Source: Grammothele lineata (Eukaryota > Basidiomycota > Agaricomycetes > Polyporales > Polyporaceae). From it: 64,000 bases of DNA. The stretch covers positions 186,001-250,000 of the forward strand of contig NDFF03000091.1 in the NCBI GenBank assembly GCA_002150815.3, written 5' to 3'. Each line of letters opens with the position of its first letter. Within the stretch, counting starts at the first letter, position 1. The position numbers and the translations under genes are program-made. The notes under the pieces are model-generated. The model did not search any database, was not told where the DNA came from, and was given only the letters and a program-made list of their open reading frames with translations. Below are positions 26,416-37,131 of the stretch, one piece after another.

Positions 26416-26717
26416 GGCTGGCGGTGCAGACCTCACTAGCGCAAGAGGGCGGACAAGCAGGAAGGCAGCAGCGTGGGGTAAGCAACTGGTAAGCACAAAA
26501 GAGGGAGCAGTCCAAGGCGCCGGCGCGTTGAGCCGGGGACCGACGTCAATCCTGGGCGCCTCCGCGTGCAGCCGCGTGCCGCGTTCCGTCCCGATCCCAG
26601 ACCGAGTCGCTCAGAGCTTGCACTGCTGCCAGCCCAGGCTTGCCCCGCAGCTTCTCCTCGCCTCCTTTCTTCACTGCCGCCCACTTAACCCCCGACGCAC
26701 TCGCAAAACAGGAAGAT
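26416..26717. promoter_or_regulatory. Bidirectional promoter between COX23 and FIS1
   Basis: Only 302 bp separate the start codons of two divergent nuclear genes for mitochondrial proteins. No TATA box is apparent on either side. Shared control is an inference from the arrangement. Confidence 0.45.
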
Positions 26718-27512
26718 ATGCCTACAGATCTACCTTACGCCGCCGACGCCGAGGAGGCTCTTTCTTACGACGAGCTCGAGGTGCGCGCTCTACCCCACTT
26801 TCGAGCAACGTGCGCGGTTCTGGTGCCAAGGTGCTGATGCGCGTCCCCGCAGGTCCTCCGGCTCCAGTACCAGAAGGAGCTCGGGCAGTCTCATGTCACC
26901 ATCCAGACAAAGTTCAACTATGCGTGGGGTCTCGTTAAGAGCCCACTCAGGGAGCACCAGGTGGAGGGCGTGAGGTTGTTGCAGGGTGCGTAACCCTTCT
27001 TCCTGTGAGCGTGTGCCTGCATTGTGGTACTGAACTCGAGTGGCTCGCGTTCTCCCTATCCCAGAAATCTACCGTGCCGAACCTGCGAGGAGGAGAGAGT
27101 GCTTGTACTACCTCGCGCTTGGGTACTATAAGATGGGGAACTACGAGGACGCTCAGAGGTTTAACGGTACGCTCTCAGTAACCACTTGCGGCTGACACAT
27201 GTTCCTCAACCTTCCTCCGCCCTCCTTTTTCGTAAGCTCTGCTGCTGGAGAAAGAGCCCACAAACCTACAGGCACAAAGCCTCGCCGGGCTCATCGACAA
27301 GCGCGTAACACGAGGTACGTACAGTACGCGCCACACTCCCAGCCAGCCCTCCCACCCCCCGAGCCCGAGCCCGAGCCCGGCCTTCCTCCTCCTCCTCGAT
27401 ACTGATCTCCCATCTCACAGACGGCTACATCGGCATGGCGATCGCTGGCGGGGCGGCGGCCGTCGTCACGCTCGCGCTCGCGTCCATCATACGGCGAGCA
27501 TCCCGCAAGTGA
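26718..27512 (+). CDS. FIS1: Mitochondrial fission 1 protein
   Basis: Tail-anchored adaptor in the outer mitochondrial and peroxisomal membranes that helps recruit the dynamin-related fission GTPase. Five short exons joined by GT-AG introns give about 155 residues, the usual length. Seen: two TPR-like helical repeats ([19 protein letters not shown] and [21 protein letters not shown], then [19 protein letters not shown]), and a C-terminal anchor [23 protein letters not shown] followed by the basic tail RRASRK, which is the targeting signal. The N-terminal arm [21 protein letters not shown] precedes the first TPR helix as in other family members. Start chosen at the first ATG before this arm. 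Confidence 0.93.
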
Positions 27513-28412
27513 CTGTGCCCCGCCCGTGCCCTGTCTGACCTCCGTTGTCTATGTGCCTCCCCACCACCGCTCTTGAATAATATCGGACGATATTTCACGA
27601 ACGCTTATGACCGCTACGAATGCCGGACTTTCGTTTTCTCGGCAAATGTGCTGTGATTGACCAACAAACCCAAACGTGCTCCAACTCGTGCTGTGTATGC
27701 CGGCTATGACTACTGATGGTATTATGGGTATTTCTTAAATCAGGCACCGGCCCTGAAAGATGTGCATGGCTAGGAAGAGGTAGACGAGAGGGCCCACGTA
27801 TAGAACGTTTCCACATTCGAGGCTGTACCAGTAGGCAAACCAGCAACGCTGCACATCATTCCTAGTTCCCCACCTTCGCGGTACCACGCATCCTGTCTGA
27901 CAATAGTGGGTTGGGTTTGCACGAGACGTCCTAGATTCCATCCGAGGCTATACATGACCAGATGAACGTACACCCTCAGTGCTAGCCAATAGAAAAACAG
28001 AACCTGGTAAGTATGGTGGGAGGTATCGCGATGGGATGGGGCAGAAGGGACTAAGCATGGCGGGGCGTGTAAGGACGACATGAGACCATGAGACGTGTAG
28101 TGTTGTAGGGGACGTTAGGGAAGTGGGTTTTGGTGTGCTCGTTGCGCTCTGCGCAACAGCGGATGCTAGCATGATACAGGAAGGGGAAGAACATGGAAAG
28201 GGAAGGGGGTGAGGGATGAGGGGTCAATGGTGAACGGTGAAGACTTGCGCACGGGCACAACGAAATAATCTAATGAAAAGACAGGAAGGAAAGCGTACGT
28301 TACAGAGCAGAGCAGGAGAGCACAGATACAATGCGTAGATGATGCAGGCAGGATATTGATATTGACACAGTGAGTTGGATAACGGTAGATGGCGCGCGTA
28401 CGCGATGCGGAT
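27513..28412. other. Convergent intergenic region, 900 bp
   Basis: Lies between the stops of FIS1 and the M50B-like gene. No family-like coding sequence found on either strand. Confidence 0.5.
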
Positions 28413-29692
28413 TCATGTCGGGAGGAACTGCGCTGCCTGGGCGCGCATCTCGTCTGGGTCGAGCTTGAAGGCAGCGATGCCGAGGATGACGAAGCCGGTG
28501 ATGACGCCAATTTCGAAAATGATCCAGAGGGTCGCCCAGGCGTGCGCGGGGCACTTTGGGTACAGTAGTGCCCATTGGGTCGCGTCCGAGTCGTTCGCTT
28601 TCCGGAAGTACTTGTCGTCCGCGATGTCCCCTGCACAACGATGTCAGCAGTATCTCCGGCGTCACAGTCGAAAGGGTACGCACAGACGACATAAAGCGCA
28701 CTATGAGAGGGCAGGTTTCGTTAGAGATGGAGAACCTAATACAACTGGTCTTTGGACATACTTCATTACACCAATAAATAGACAATACCATCTCAAGGCT
28801 TGACTGTGAGAGACCCTACGTTAGGCGAACAATGACACTACGCAGAGGTGAGACATACGCATGGTCGATGAACCAGAAGCCGATGAGGAGGCCTTCATAC
28901 ACAAACGTCAGCAGAATCGTTCTGCGCGTCCCATCGTGCGAGGCGTCAATGGCCGCGTGGGATGTGGACGGTGCCGCAGTGCGCAGACGCGCAGATCATC
29001 GGAAGACGGGGAACGAGGGCATCGATAGCGAGTCAGGACCATACGGGCAGGGTCAGAGGGAGGCGTACGTACAGCTTGTTGCGGACGACGGCAAGAGGCG
29101 CGACGAGCCCGATGGCGATGACGAAGCTCATGACCTTGGAGACGAGGGTGTCGAATCCGGCCATGATGAAGAGCCCTCCGAAGATGGTCGAGCCGAAGTA
29201 GCCGGCGGCGAGGATCGTTGGAGGGTGCCCGCCGGCTACCATGGTGGCCCCGCCCATGTCCGGGTCGATACAGACTTTGAGCACCGTTCCTCCGGTAAAG
29301 ATCGCCTGGCGCAAGTGTGGGGAAGGGGAGGAAGGACACCGCGGAAGCGGAAGAGAACGTACCATGACTATGTGGCAGAGCTCATGCCATCCTATCGTGA
29401 AGAGCTTGAGAGGGTTGATGAGGGTCCTCGCTCCAGGCATGTTCCAGAAGGCGAAGATGACCACGGCGTAAACTCCTATCTGGGAGGTGGAGTTAGGGCA
29501 TGGCGAGAGCACGGAAGCGGCGCGGTGGGTACCACATAGAGAACCGGAACCTAAGGAGGCAGGATACGTCAGAAGAGGCGGGAGGCAATGGAAGGGGGCG
29601 GAACGGACCTGGTCGTGTGTCGGCACTACGGGGCTCATGTGCGGGGCGGGCGGAGCGACGGGCGGACGGGGCACGTAGGGGGGAAGAGACAT
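28413..29692 (-). CDS. M50B-like membrane metallopeptidase family protein
   Basis: Fungal member of the peptidase M50B-like group (site-2-protease fold). Starts MSLPPYVPRPPVAPPAP, a Pro-rich cytosolic segment. An 18-nt microexon (29550-29533, VPVLYV) joins it to the first membrane segment IGVYAVVIFAFW. Next come the zinc motif HELCH (HExxH) inside LFTIGWHELCHIVM, a segment DPDMGGATMVAGGHPPTILAAGYFGSTIFGGLFIMAGFD that supplies the conserved second half of the M50B site, and further membrane segments (VMSFVIAIGLVAPLAVV, IIFEIGVITGFVILGIAAF). The C-terminus is KLDPDEMRAQAAQFLPT. Both active-site histidines are present, so it could be an active protease; its substrate is unknown. Divergent from histone H2A. 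Confidence 0.8.
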
Positions 29693-30152
29693 GGTGTGCA
29701 GTCGGGGACGCCGTATTAGTAGGGGAGGGCGGAGGGAAACATGCAGAGGCCAGAGGAAGACGGCGTGCGGGCGGAGCGTCGTCTTTTGCAGGTGCAGGCC
29801 GGGGACGGGCCCTCGGACAGGCTTTGGCTGGCCGCTCTCATGAGTCTCTCGCGCTCATAAGATCTCCAGCCATGCTCTCCCCCGGCCTTTCCCCGTTCGT
29901 CCCGGACCCAGATGAACGCGCCACAGCCACATGCCTCGAGGCGCGTCCTCGGCGCTTGCCGTGCTCCCCTCCAGCCGAGACGCGTCCGTCACGTGTCCGC
30001 ACGCGACCTTTGTTTACTCCTCGTCGGAGTTCCAATCCAAGGCGCGCTATATAAGGCTCAGCCAGCTTCGCACCTCGCTCACCCAAGTCCATCCTCCTCT
30101 CCACCACTATCCCCAGCCCCCAACACCCTCTCACCCTCTTCTATAAGCACAA
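29693..30152. promoter_or_regulatory. Divergent promoter region, M50B-like gene and histone H2A
   Basis: 460 bp between start codons. On the H2A side a TATA box TATATAAG lies at 30048-30055, about 100 bp before the H2A ATG, with an inverted-type CCAAT (TCCAATCC) at about 30030. No partner H2B gene is seen here; the opposite gene is the metallopeptidase. Confidence 0.6.
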
Positions 30153-30810
30153 ATGGTACGCATATACCCACTGCTACTCTTATGCATCGCGAACTGACCT
30201 CGATTTCCACAGTCTGGCAAGGGAAAGGCGTACGCACACAATCTAAGCAAATGACGCGTTCAGTATACTTACCAACCGCTCTGATAGTGGCAAGTCCTCT
30301 TCTGGCAAGGCCGGTGGTGAGGGTGGCAAGTCCCAGTCGCGTTCGGCCAAGGCCGGTCTCCAGTTCCCTGTCGGTCGTGTCCACCGTCTCTTGAAGAAGG
30401 GCAACTACGCGCAGCGTGTTGGTGCTGGCGCTCCTGGTGCGTTATCCTGCCTTCTCGAAGAGAGTTTGGGGTTTATTCACATGGTTCACGTGTTCGTCAC
30501 GTAGTCTACCTCGCGGCCGTCCTGGAGTACCTTGCCGCTGAGATTCTCGAGCTCGCGGGTAACGCGGCGCGTGATAACAAGAAGCAGCGTATCGTTCCCC
30601 GTCACTTGCAGCTCGCCATCCGTAACGATGAGGAGTACGTGCTATCAATGGCCTTTCTCATACCACTCACTCACCATTATATACAGGTTGAACAAGCTTC
30701 TTGGTGATGTCGTCATCTCCCAGGGTGGTGTTGTGCCCTTCATCAACCCCGAACTCCTCCCCTCAAAATCGAACAAGGGCAAGAAGGAGGGTGCCTCTCA
30801 GGAGGTGTAA
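30153..30810 (+). CDS. Histone H2A (SQE-type), five exons
   Basis: Core histone forming the H2A-H2B dimer of the nucleosome. Exons: 30153-30155 (the ATG alone), 30213-30229, 30288-30436, 30505-30634 and 30687-30810, giving exactly 140 residues. Seen: N-tail [17 protein letters not shown], the histone fold [53 protein letters not shown] split over exons, [21 protein letters not shown], and the C-terminus ending in SQEV. The SQE motif is the site phosphorylated by ATM/ATR kinases in fungal H2A, so this gene serves the H2A.X role. An intron immediately follows the start codon. Multiple introns suggest a polyadenylated mRNA. Confidence 0.96.
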
Positions 30811-33132
30811 GGGCCTCGTCTCTGTTCGCTTCGTCTCGTTTGTCTCGTATCTTGTCGGGATTTGTACATTGTATTAGTCTGTCGTATATGTCTCCTAATG
30901 ATTACTGCCGCATGTCGTGTATTATGAGCCATAACTTTCCTTCTGTGTGATGTACTCGCAGTTGTCTGCCTGGTGTGTGTTTTTTCGATCACCAGTACGT
31001 GGAAGCTGTGGAGCTTTTATGGTATCGGAGCGCGAAGGAGTACGCAAGGAAAGGGGTACGCGTAAGTTTCCATGTCAAGAGCGAGAGCGCGGGTCCCCAG
31101 ATGCTACGAGGCGGAGGGCAGGACGGACCGGCAGCTATGCATGGTTCGTGTATGCTTGGTACGATGCCTTCGTACCTTCGTTGCACTTTTGCCGGTTCGT
31201 GGGTGCTGGAATAATAGGAGGTATACCTTTCAAGGTACCGATATCTCACCGTCCCGACCGACGTCATTAGGACTGGGGAACTCTCCTCGCCAGTCATTCA
31301 ACTATCTCGAGACCAAAGCGTTTCATTTATCTTCGACATGCACTTCTTGAAGGTTGATGATGGCAAATGGTAGTAAGGCGGGAACTTCATAATCGCTTTG
31401 ATACCTATACACAGGAGACTATCTAATAACAGCGAGAAGAGAGCACAGCGGGCGGAGATGGTGGCGCGAGGGCAAAAGAGTATGGTGCAGGCTCGGATCA
31501 CGTGGACTACACGCGAGTTTGGATCGGGATTCGGAAGACGCCGGACTTTCTCCGCGGCGGTTGCAATCCTCGTCCGAATCTAGTCTCCCCTAGGCAGACC
31601 AGTTCCGCGCAGGGAGGATTTAGTCCGAGTCTGCACTCCCGCCAAAAGTTGGCAAAGTAGGGGGCCCTTCGGTCCTCGAGCTCATCGGCATGCTTCACAG
31701 TTGAAACCCTCTCAATCCGCTTTTGGATGACTCACGGACGTCATAACGGACGTCGAAGGCACAGATACTACTCCGCTGAACTTAAATACCCAAGTTCGAG
31801 CAGGGGCCTTGCAGCGAGGAGCTCCAGACACTCTACGGTAGTCTGGCTCTACCGTGCACCACCTGAAGACGCGTTCTGAAGCGGCTTCCTCGTGTGGCAC
31901 ATTCCCCTGCTACCTGTCCCTAGCATCATCCGCGCAGTGCTTCTTCACCCACTGGCAGCTTTTCTCCTCCGCCTCGGAATCCGATCAAACATTCTGGTCC
32001 ATGCGCAACGCAGCAGAGTCCTTGGTGGATCTGACATTCTAGGTATGTTCTAGGCGTGAGCCCATCTGAAAACCACCTATACTCCGTGATGGTATGCATC
32101 GATGAGTCTGATACTGCAGCGGTAACAGCATGGCCCCTCGTCCCGACGGTACACGGGGCTCGACTCAACGCTCGCCGGAAGCTGTTCTGAGAGCCGCTAC
32201 GTTCCAATCGGCGGAAATGGAGAACCACTCAGTTCGCACAATATCGAAGGCAACCTGGTCAACACGCACATTCTCTGCTTGTCGTTGAATGTTCTACAAC
32301 AACTTTGATGCCGTCTCTTCACCTACCTGATCACTTACCCGGGCCTATGTTCCTTCAAGTCCGGCAAACAACACTGTGTTAATACTAAAATTGAGGTGTA
32401 TGGCTAATAGATACGGGTCTGGTGACGCTTCGACTCGATCAAGTTCAGAGATGACTGACGGCCGCTAACGCCGTTACATCATTGTAGAGCCGCGCCCTAA
32501 GCTTTCGGGTGCAAACTATCACCTCCCAAGAGAGCGGAGCGCTCCCCTCGGTAGCATGTCTATGCTGAGCTGTACCAGGGCCGATCATCAAAGGAAGGAT
32601 GGGCATCTGACTGGTCCAATGCCGCCAAGCTGTGAGTGCAGTTGCGTTTGAGCGTACCATCGACCTGCTTACCCGAGATAATCTTATTACGGTTCCCAGC
32701 CACCGCATATTATAATTCGTGTGCGCTGATACTGAAAGTATATCGGCTGCGGTGAATTTCAGCATTTCTCATGGCGCATTTCCGCCAGCTTCATTCTACC
32801 GCTGAGGTTCTAGTGGTGGAGACGTGAACAGAATTGGTTTGCTCGTCTCTTTCAATGACACGGCGCTCACTGTGTCCGCTTCTGATTGATACAAGTCTGT
32901 TGTCTCAAGAACCCCCGCTCATCCCCTGGCAGATGGTCTTTTAGGAGCCCTACTAGATCATGCATGATGGACGTTGAAACTGTCAGGTTAACGCTCTGTG
33001 ACGGTAGCGGGAGCTGTCGTCTCTCTCCGCTTCACTAGAAGTCAACACTATATAAGACCACTCACGAGGGCCCCCATGTTCTCAGCATCACCTTACTACC
33101 CACTTGAACTCTCAATCAAACACTTAAGCGAA
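30811..33132. other. Gene-poor stretch, 2.3 kb, with no recognised gene
   Basis: Sequence is visibly less GC-rich than the coding regions around it. Open frames are short, on both strands, and none resembles a known family. Ends in the promoter of the first small-protein gene. I found no terminal inverted repeats or long direct repeats by eye. Confidence 0.5.
33049..33056 (+). promoter_or_regulatory. TATA box of small-protein gene 1
   Basis: TATATAAG lies 77 bp before the ATG at 33133, followed by a C/A/T-rich leader (CTTACTACCCACTTGAACTC). This is a compact, strong-looking core promoter, similar in layout to that of gene 2. Confidence 0.65.
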
Positions 33133-33519
33133 ATGCCTCAGGGAATCAGCGTTCGTCTTCGGATCTCTATCCAACCCCAATCGTTTCGCTCATGATACGT
33201 ACATTTTCACCTCCAGGCCGCGGATAAGAAGAAGATGCTCGCCGCCCTCGACGTGCTCGAGACCAAGACATTCAATTTTGACTGGAGCCCCAGCTGGGCC
33301 TCCGTTCACGACGGGAACACGTCGCAGCTGGGAGGCCTCAAACCCGGCTGCCGCGAAGACTCGACCGGCAACCCGAAGCTCAAGTGGGTTGGCCTGTTCC
33401 GCTCCGCGGCGCGCAACAAGCGGATTCAGCCTCCGCCGCTCGTGCAGGCGTCATTCACTAGCGAGCCGACCACCCAGGAAGTAGTCGACGCCTTGAGGAC
33501 TGCAGTGAACAACTTGTAG
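33133..33519 (+). CDS. Small uncharacterised protein, paralog 1
   Basis: I do not recognise the family. Exons 33133-33150 and 33217-33519 give 106 residues starting MPQGIS|AADKKKMLAALDVLE. There is no signal peptide, Cys cluster or membrane segment. The predicted layout is an N-terminal helix, a central Trp/Gly-containing part (FDWSPSWASVHDG, LGGLKPGCREDSTG, LKWVGLFRS), then PPPLVQASF and a C-terminal helix TTQEVVDALRTAVNNL. The 6-residue first exon ends in AGC, with the intron at the same place as in paralog 2 (36766-37131), and the block GGLKPGCR-x-DSTG is shared exactly. Short leader, TATA box 77 bp upstream, and a clean frame suggest a live, perhaps well-expressed gene. Confidence 0.7.
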
Positions 33520-34370
33520 GCGTGAAAGCGTAGGAGAGGTCAGTGAGTGATGTGTTTAATTGAGCTGTAAGGCGACTGTCTCACCCTTCATGTTTCTACA
33601 GCGGCGACTTAGGAAGCGCGTATTGCATGATGTTTTTCGAGAACGTGTTAGGAACCTGGGATGCACGAACCAAGTATGCGTGGGTGTTATGTGCATGAAT
33701 GAGAGTGTTGTATCGGCTGCCCGATTCTGATACGAATGATCGTGCGTGCTGAACGAGGCTTAACATCCGTCCGCCGGACGAGATAGAACTGAGCACCCAG
33801 CAGCCAGCCTGGATCTAGGTGAAGCCTTATTCTTCCGAGGCGTCCACTCTACCATATAACGGCCGACTACGTAGCGCCAGTTGAGCTGGGAACGTTGCGG
33901 AATCCATGATGGGAGAGGAGACGGACACCGAATACATAGTGGCCCCTGGACGCCAAGGGTGTTACACATATGGGAATGTAGTCCAGCAGGAAACCACAAT
34001 GATTTGTATTGACCCTCGAGCCGCACGATGGCAAATGATCGAATTCAGAAACAGATACAGATGTAGTACCATCCCGGAAGGAGTTCGATAATTTGAGTCA
34101 GTGCGCCCACATGCCTCCTACGCCCGGGAAGGCCGTATTGTGTGGTATTTCGGGACTTACAAATGACTCACCTTCAGCATTCTACATCAAACTGGGCGGA
34201 GCGAGCGAGACTTCGAACTTATGCCTCAGTCTCCAGGCCACGGCCTCGGCGGCCTCAAACCGCACCGCCACCGGACGTGGGAAGGCAGCGCGAGTAGAAA
34301 TACAGTTCGTTCAGTGGTCCTCCGATTTACTAGCTATCCGCACTCCTTCGCAATCCCTGTCTACGGAAAC
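33520..34370. other. Intergenic, 851 bp
   Basis: Lies between small-protein gene 1 and the kinase-like gene. An ATG at 34221 is in frame with the kinase-like gene and could extend it by 50 residues, but the added sequence shows no pattern. Nothing else recognised. Confidence 0.45.
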
Positions 34371-35192
34371 ATGCCCATTGACCCCGACCCCATCTTCTCC
34401 GCCGGGAAGTCTATTACTCTTCAGACAGACGACGGCAAGACCCTCACTTTTACCATCGACAAACCCTTTGCACCCTTCACCAAGTCCATCGTCCTCCTCG
34501 CCCGCTCTGCGGACCTGGGTCCCAATCCCGTCGTCGTGAAAATCTTTGACCCTCGTTTCTTCGACGAGCGCGCCAAGCACCCGTGGAGCCTTGCCTCTGA
34601 AGAGGCGGCTGCCGCCATTCCCGACGACAAATTCGACGAGGACTCCATCTGGGAGGACGAGCCGGAGGACGCGGCGGGCAAGGCCGCGCACGCCGCACTT
34701 TGGGAGAAGAATTTCTACCTCCTCCTGCGGGACTCCTACAAGTCCGAGCGACGTGCATACGAACGGCTCCATATCCTTCAGGGCCGCACGATCCCGCGCC
34801 TGATCCTCACTGGCGCGTGGGCACCCTCCGACAAGCGCGCAATCCGGCCCCCTGCTTTGGTCCTCGAGTACATCCCCGACGCGGTCACCCTCGAGAATGC
34901 GCGTCCCGAGGCGGTCGCGAGCGCTCCAGATGCGTACAAAGCGATCGTCGACGCGGTGGACAGCTTTGCGGGGTTGGGCGTGGTCCACGCCGACATGACC
35001 TGGAGCAACGTCCTATTCAGCCCTCCCGACAAGCCCAAGCGCGGAGTGGTGATCGACTTCGGTTGCGCGATTATCAAGGAGGATGGGGATAGCGGGGAAG
35101 GGTGGGATGAGACGGTCACCTTTGCGAATGATCAGAGGCGGGTCCGGCAGCTTTTGAAAAAGAAGAATGTCGAGGTTGCATACCGGGAGTAA
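34371..35192 (+). CDS. Protein-kinase-like protein, single exon
   Basis: Kinase-fold protein of about 273 residues without introns. Seen: a beta-3 lysine context NPVVVKIFDPRFFDERAKHPWS (Lys near residue 53), a Glu/Asp-rich insert (EDSIWEDEPED), a helix with ERRAYERLHILQGRTIPRLI, a hinge PPALVLEYIPDAVTLE, the catalytic loop VVHADMTWSNVLF (HxDxxxxN), and DFG in GVVIDFGCAI. All core catalytic residues are present, though the C-lobe is short, ending soon after DFG (VRQLLKKKNVEVAYRE), as in the fungal aminoglycoside-phosphotransferase/RIO-like kinases. No standard activation segment APE is seen. Substrate unknown. It stands between the two small-protein paralogs. The absence of introns in an intron-rich window hints at a retrocopy. 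A start at 34221 is possible. Confidence 0.72.
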   Translation: MPIDPDPIFSAGKSITLQTDDGKTLTFTIDKPFAPFTKSIVLLARSADLGPNPVVVKIFDPRFFDERAKHPWSLASEEAAAAIPDDKFDEDSIWEDEPEDAAGKAAHAALWEKNFYLLLRDSYKSERRAYERLHILQGRTIPRLILTGAWAPSDKRAIRPPALVLEYIPDAVTLENARPEAVASAPDAYKAIVDAVDSFAGLGVVHADMTWSNVLFSPPDKPKRGVVIDFGCAIIKEDGDSGEGWDETVTFANDQRRVRQLLKKKNVEVAYRE

Positions 35193-36765
35193 TGTTTTGT
35201 ACTAGCATTACTTGAATGGCGAACTCGAATGTCTGGGTGAATCTGTACAGATCACGATGTAGCCCTAGACCGTGACTAGGCCACTCGCGCACGTTGTATG
35301 AATACGTACTACGGGTACTTCGGTTTATGGGTTGCGTTTGACCGACTCTGCGCGCATGTCACCGCTACAAAAGCGGATTAGCTCATTCTACTTCGTACGC
35401 TGTACGGGATTTTCAGAATATGCAGGATTTAGCAGAATCTGTGTGGCCGGCGCACCTGGAGAGATGCGCTCGATGGTATGCGCGGGCTCTTCGGGCGGTG
35501 GCGCCATGCAATCCGACTTCTCCATCCGCCCTACACGGAGCACAAATAATCTATTGTGCGGATTTGTGGCTCATGATCATGCGGTCAGGCTGATTGGGCG
35601 CCGATCGGTGCTATGTAGAAAAGTGGAATCTGTTCAAAAAGTGTGCAAACTGGATCAATCGGGCAGGCATTCCGCGGCCGGGGTGGCGGGCTGCCACTGG
35701 CTGATTTGTGCTCTAAGCAGAGTCTAGACTTAATACAAAAGGACATTAGCCCAAATTGGCCTACTTCTTCGCTGCTGGAAGTATCTCACCTTATGCCGCA
35801 GCCTATGATACCCATTGTCAAAACTCCGTAAAGAAACGGACTGGCAATAGCGAGGTCTTCCTCCTGGAAAGTTCAAGAGTGGCCGTGGTGACGGTGTTAA
35901 GTTGGATGGTTTGGACGGCGTCTGGCACAGCACTACCTACCAGCGAACGCTCGGCGCTGGTGGCAAGCGCCCGAATTAGATCTCTTCTCCCAGGACCCAT
36001 TTGGCACCAAGACGTAACTTGCGGTGTTGACTTCTTGGCTGCCACTTTACTATGTCAAATTGAAGTGAGTTCCGTAAACCATTGTCTCAGGTGCATCTAA
36101 CCTGTTCGTCCGAGCACCGAGGTAAGGACTATTGGCAACGTTGCCATACTACCGGCGCCGGCAGCTTCCTTGAAGATGCTGCTGCTTCGTCTTGATTCAA
36201 GCTTGGCCGATCTGCACCAAATTTATAACCCATAACAGATAACACAGAGACCCGTAGATGGTCTATTACGCAGGTATTCACTTCAATTTGGATGATCCAG
36301 TGTCCTACGATTCGCATGCATGATTATTCACCTCCAGAACCTAATGCTAGGAGGACTCGGGTGACGCGCTGATAGCTTTATACCCTCAACTACTCCGGTA
36401 AAGCGATGCCATGTTTTTGTTGTATGGCGCTTGTAAGTACTGGATTTTGATCACTATGAATGCAGTGACAAGAATGGCATGCATCTCATGACACAAGTGC
36501 TTCCGAGATGGTCCCGGAGATTTCTTACGGAGGTCGAAGGGCATGGCCGGTAAACCCATCGGCCGCTGTTCACGGAGGGGAGAAGCAGTACTGAAGCACT
36601 GGTAGAGGCAGGACTATGTCTGGAACGACAATGACTGGATATTTCGGTGACCAAGCCGCCAGGTCTCAACACGTTATAAAAGCGTTCCTGTGGGTCGACA
36701 ACCATCCACCAATATCACAACCTCCACAACCATCATATCATACCACCCACCTTTCGTAGCTCAAG
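35193..36765. other. Gene-poor stretch, 1.6 kb
   Basis: No recognised gene. A 70-110 residue open frame exists on each strand around 35756-36100, without family resemblance. The right end holds the promoter of small-protein gene 2. Confidence 0.45.
36674..36681 (+). promoter_or_regulatory. TATA box of small-protein gene 2
   Basis: TTATAAAA lies 85 bp before the ATG at 36766, followed by a leader rich in CA and CCA units. The arrangement mirrors that of gene 1. Confidence 0.65.
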
Positions 36766-37131
36766 ATGTCGCTTCTCAGCGTGCAAATCCTTCTTTATAG
36801 TTCGAACATGGGGTACTAATATTGCGATATTGTGTAGAATGCCGACAAGAAGAGGGTCCTCGCAGCCCTTGAAGCAATCGAACAGCTACCCAAAGACCTC
36901 AGTTACGACTGGACTGCCGGTTGGAGGGCCGTTCACGATGCAAAGACGTCTGCGCTGGGAGGTCTCAAGCCCGGCTGTCGCCAGGACTCCACGGGAGCGA
37001 AGCTCAAGTTCGTTGGGATGTTCAGGAGCAGCAACAAAGACATAGTTCATCCCCCCCTCGTGGAAGTGTCCTTCGATCACGATCCGACCAATAAGGAGGT
37101 CATCGAGGCCATGACGGCTGCTCTAGCCTAA
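36766..37131 (+). CDS. Small uncharacterised protein, paralog 2
   Basis: Exons 36766-36780 and 36838-37131 give 102 residues starting MSLLS|NADKKRVLAALEAIE. It aligns end to end with paralog 1 (33133-33519): ADKK-x-x-LAAL near the start, SYDWTAGWRAVHD, LGGLKPGCRQDSTG, LKFVGMFRS, PPLVEVSF and NKEVIEAMTAAL at the end. The intron lies after the AGC of the first mini-exon in both. No signal peptide or membrane segment. Length, intron and motif conservation with diverged codons suggest an old duplication kept by selection. Function unknown; a small soluble alpha/beta protein is the most that can be inferred. Confidence 0.7.

Noticed and set aside
28375..29678. Plus-strand open frames opposite the M50B-like gene
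   Set aside because: They are antisense shadows of the metallopeptidase exons and carry no family motif.
34093..34370. Upstream extension of the kinase-like gene from ATG 34221, which includes GGLKPH like the small proteins' GGLKPG
   Set aside because: The shared stretch is about 11 bases and the rest does not align; the start at 34371 gives the better kinase N-terminus.
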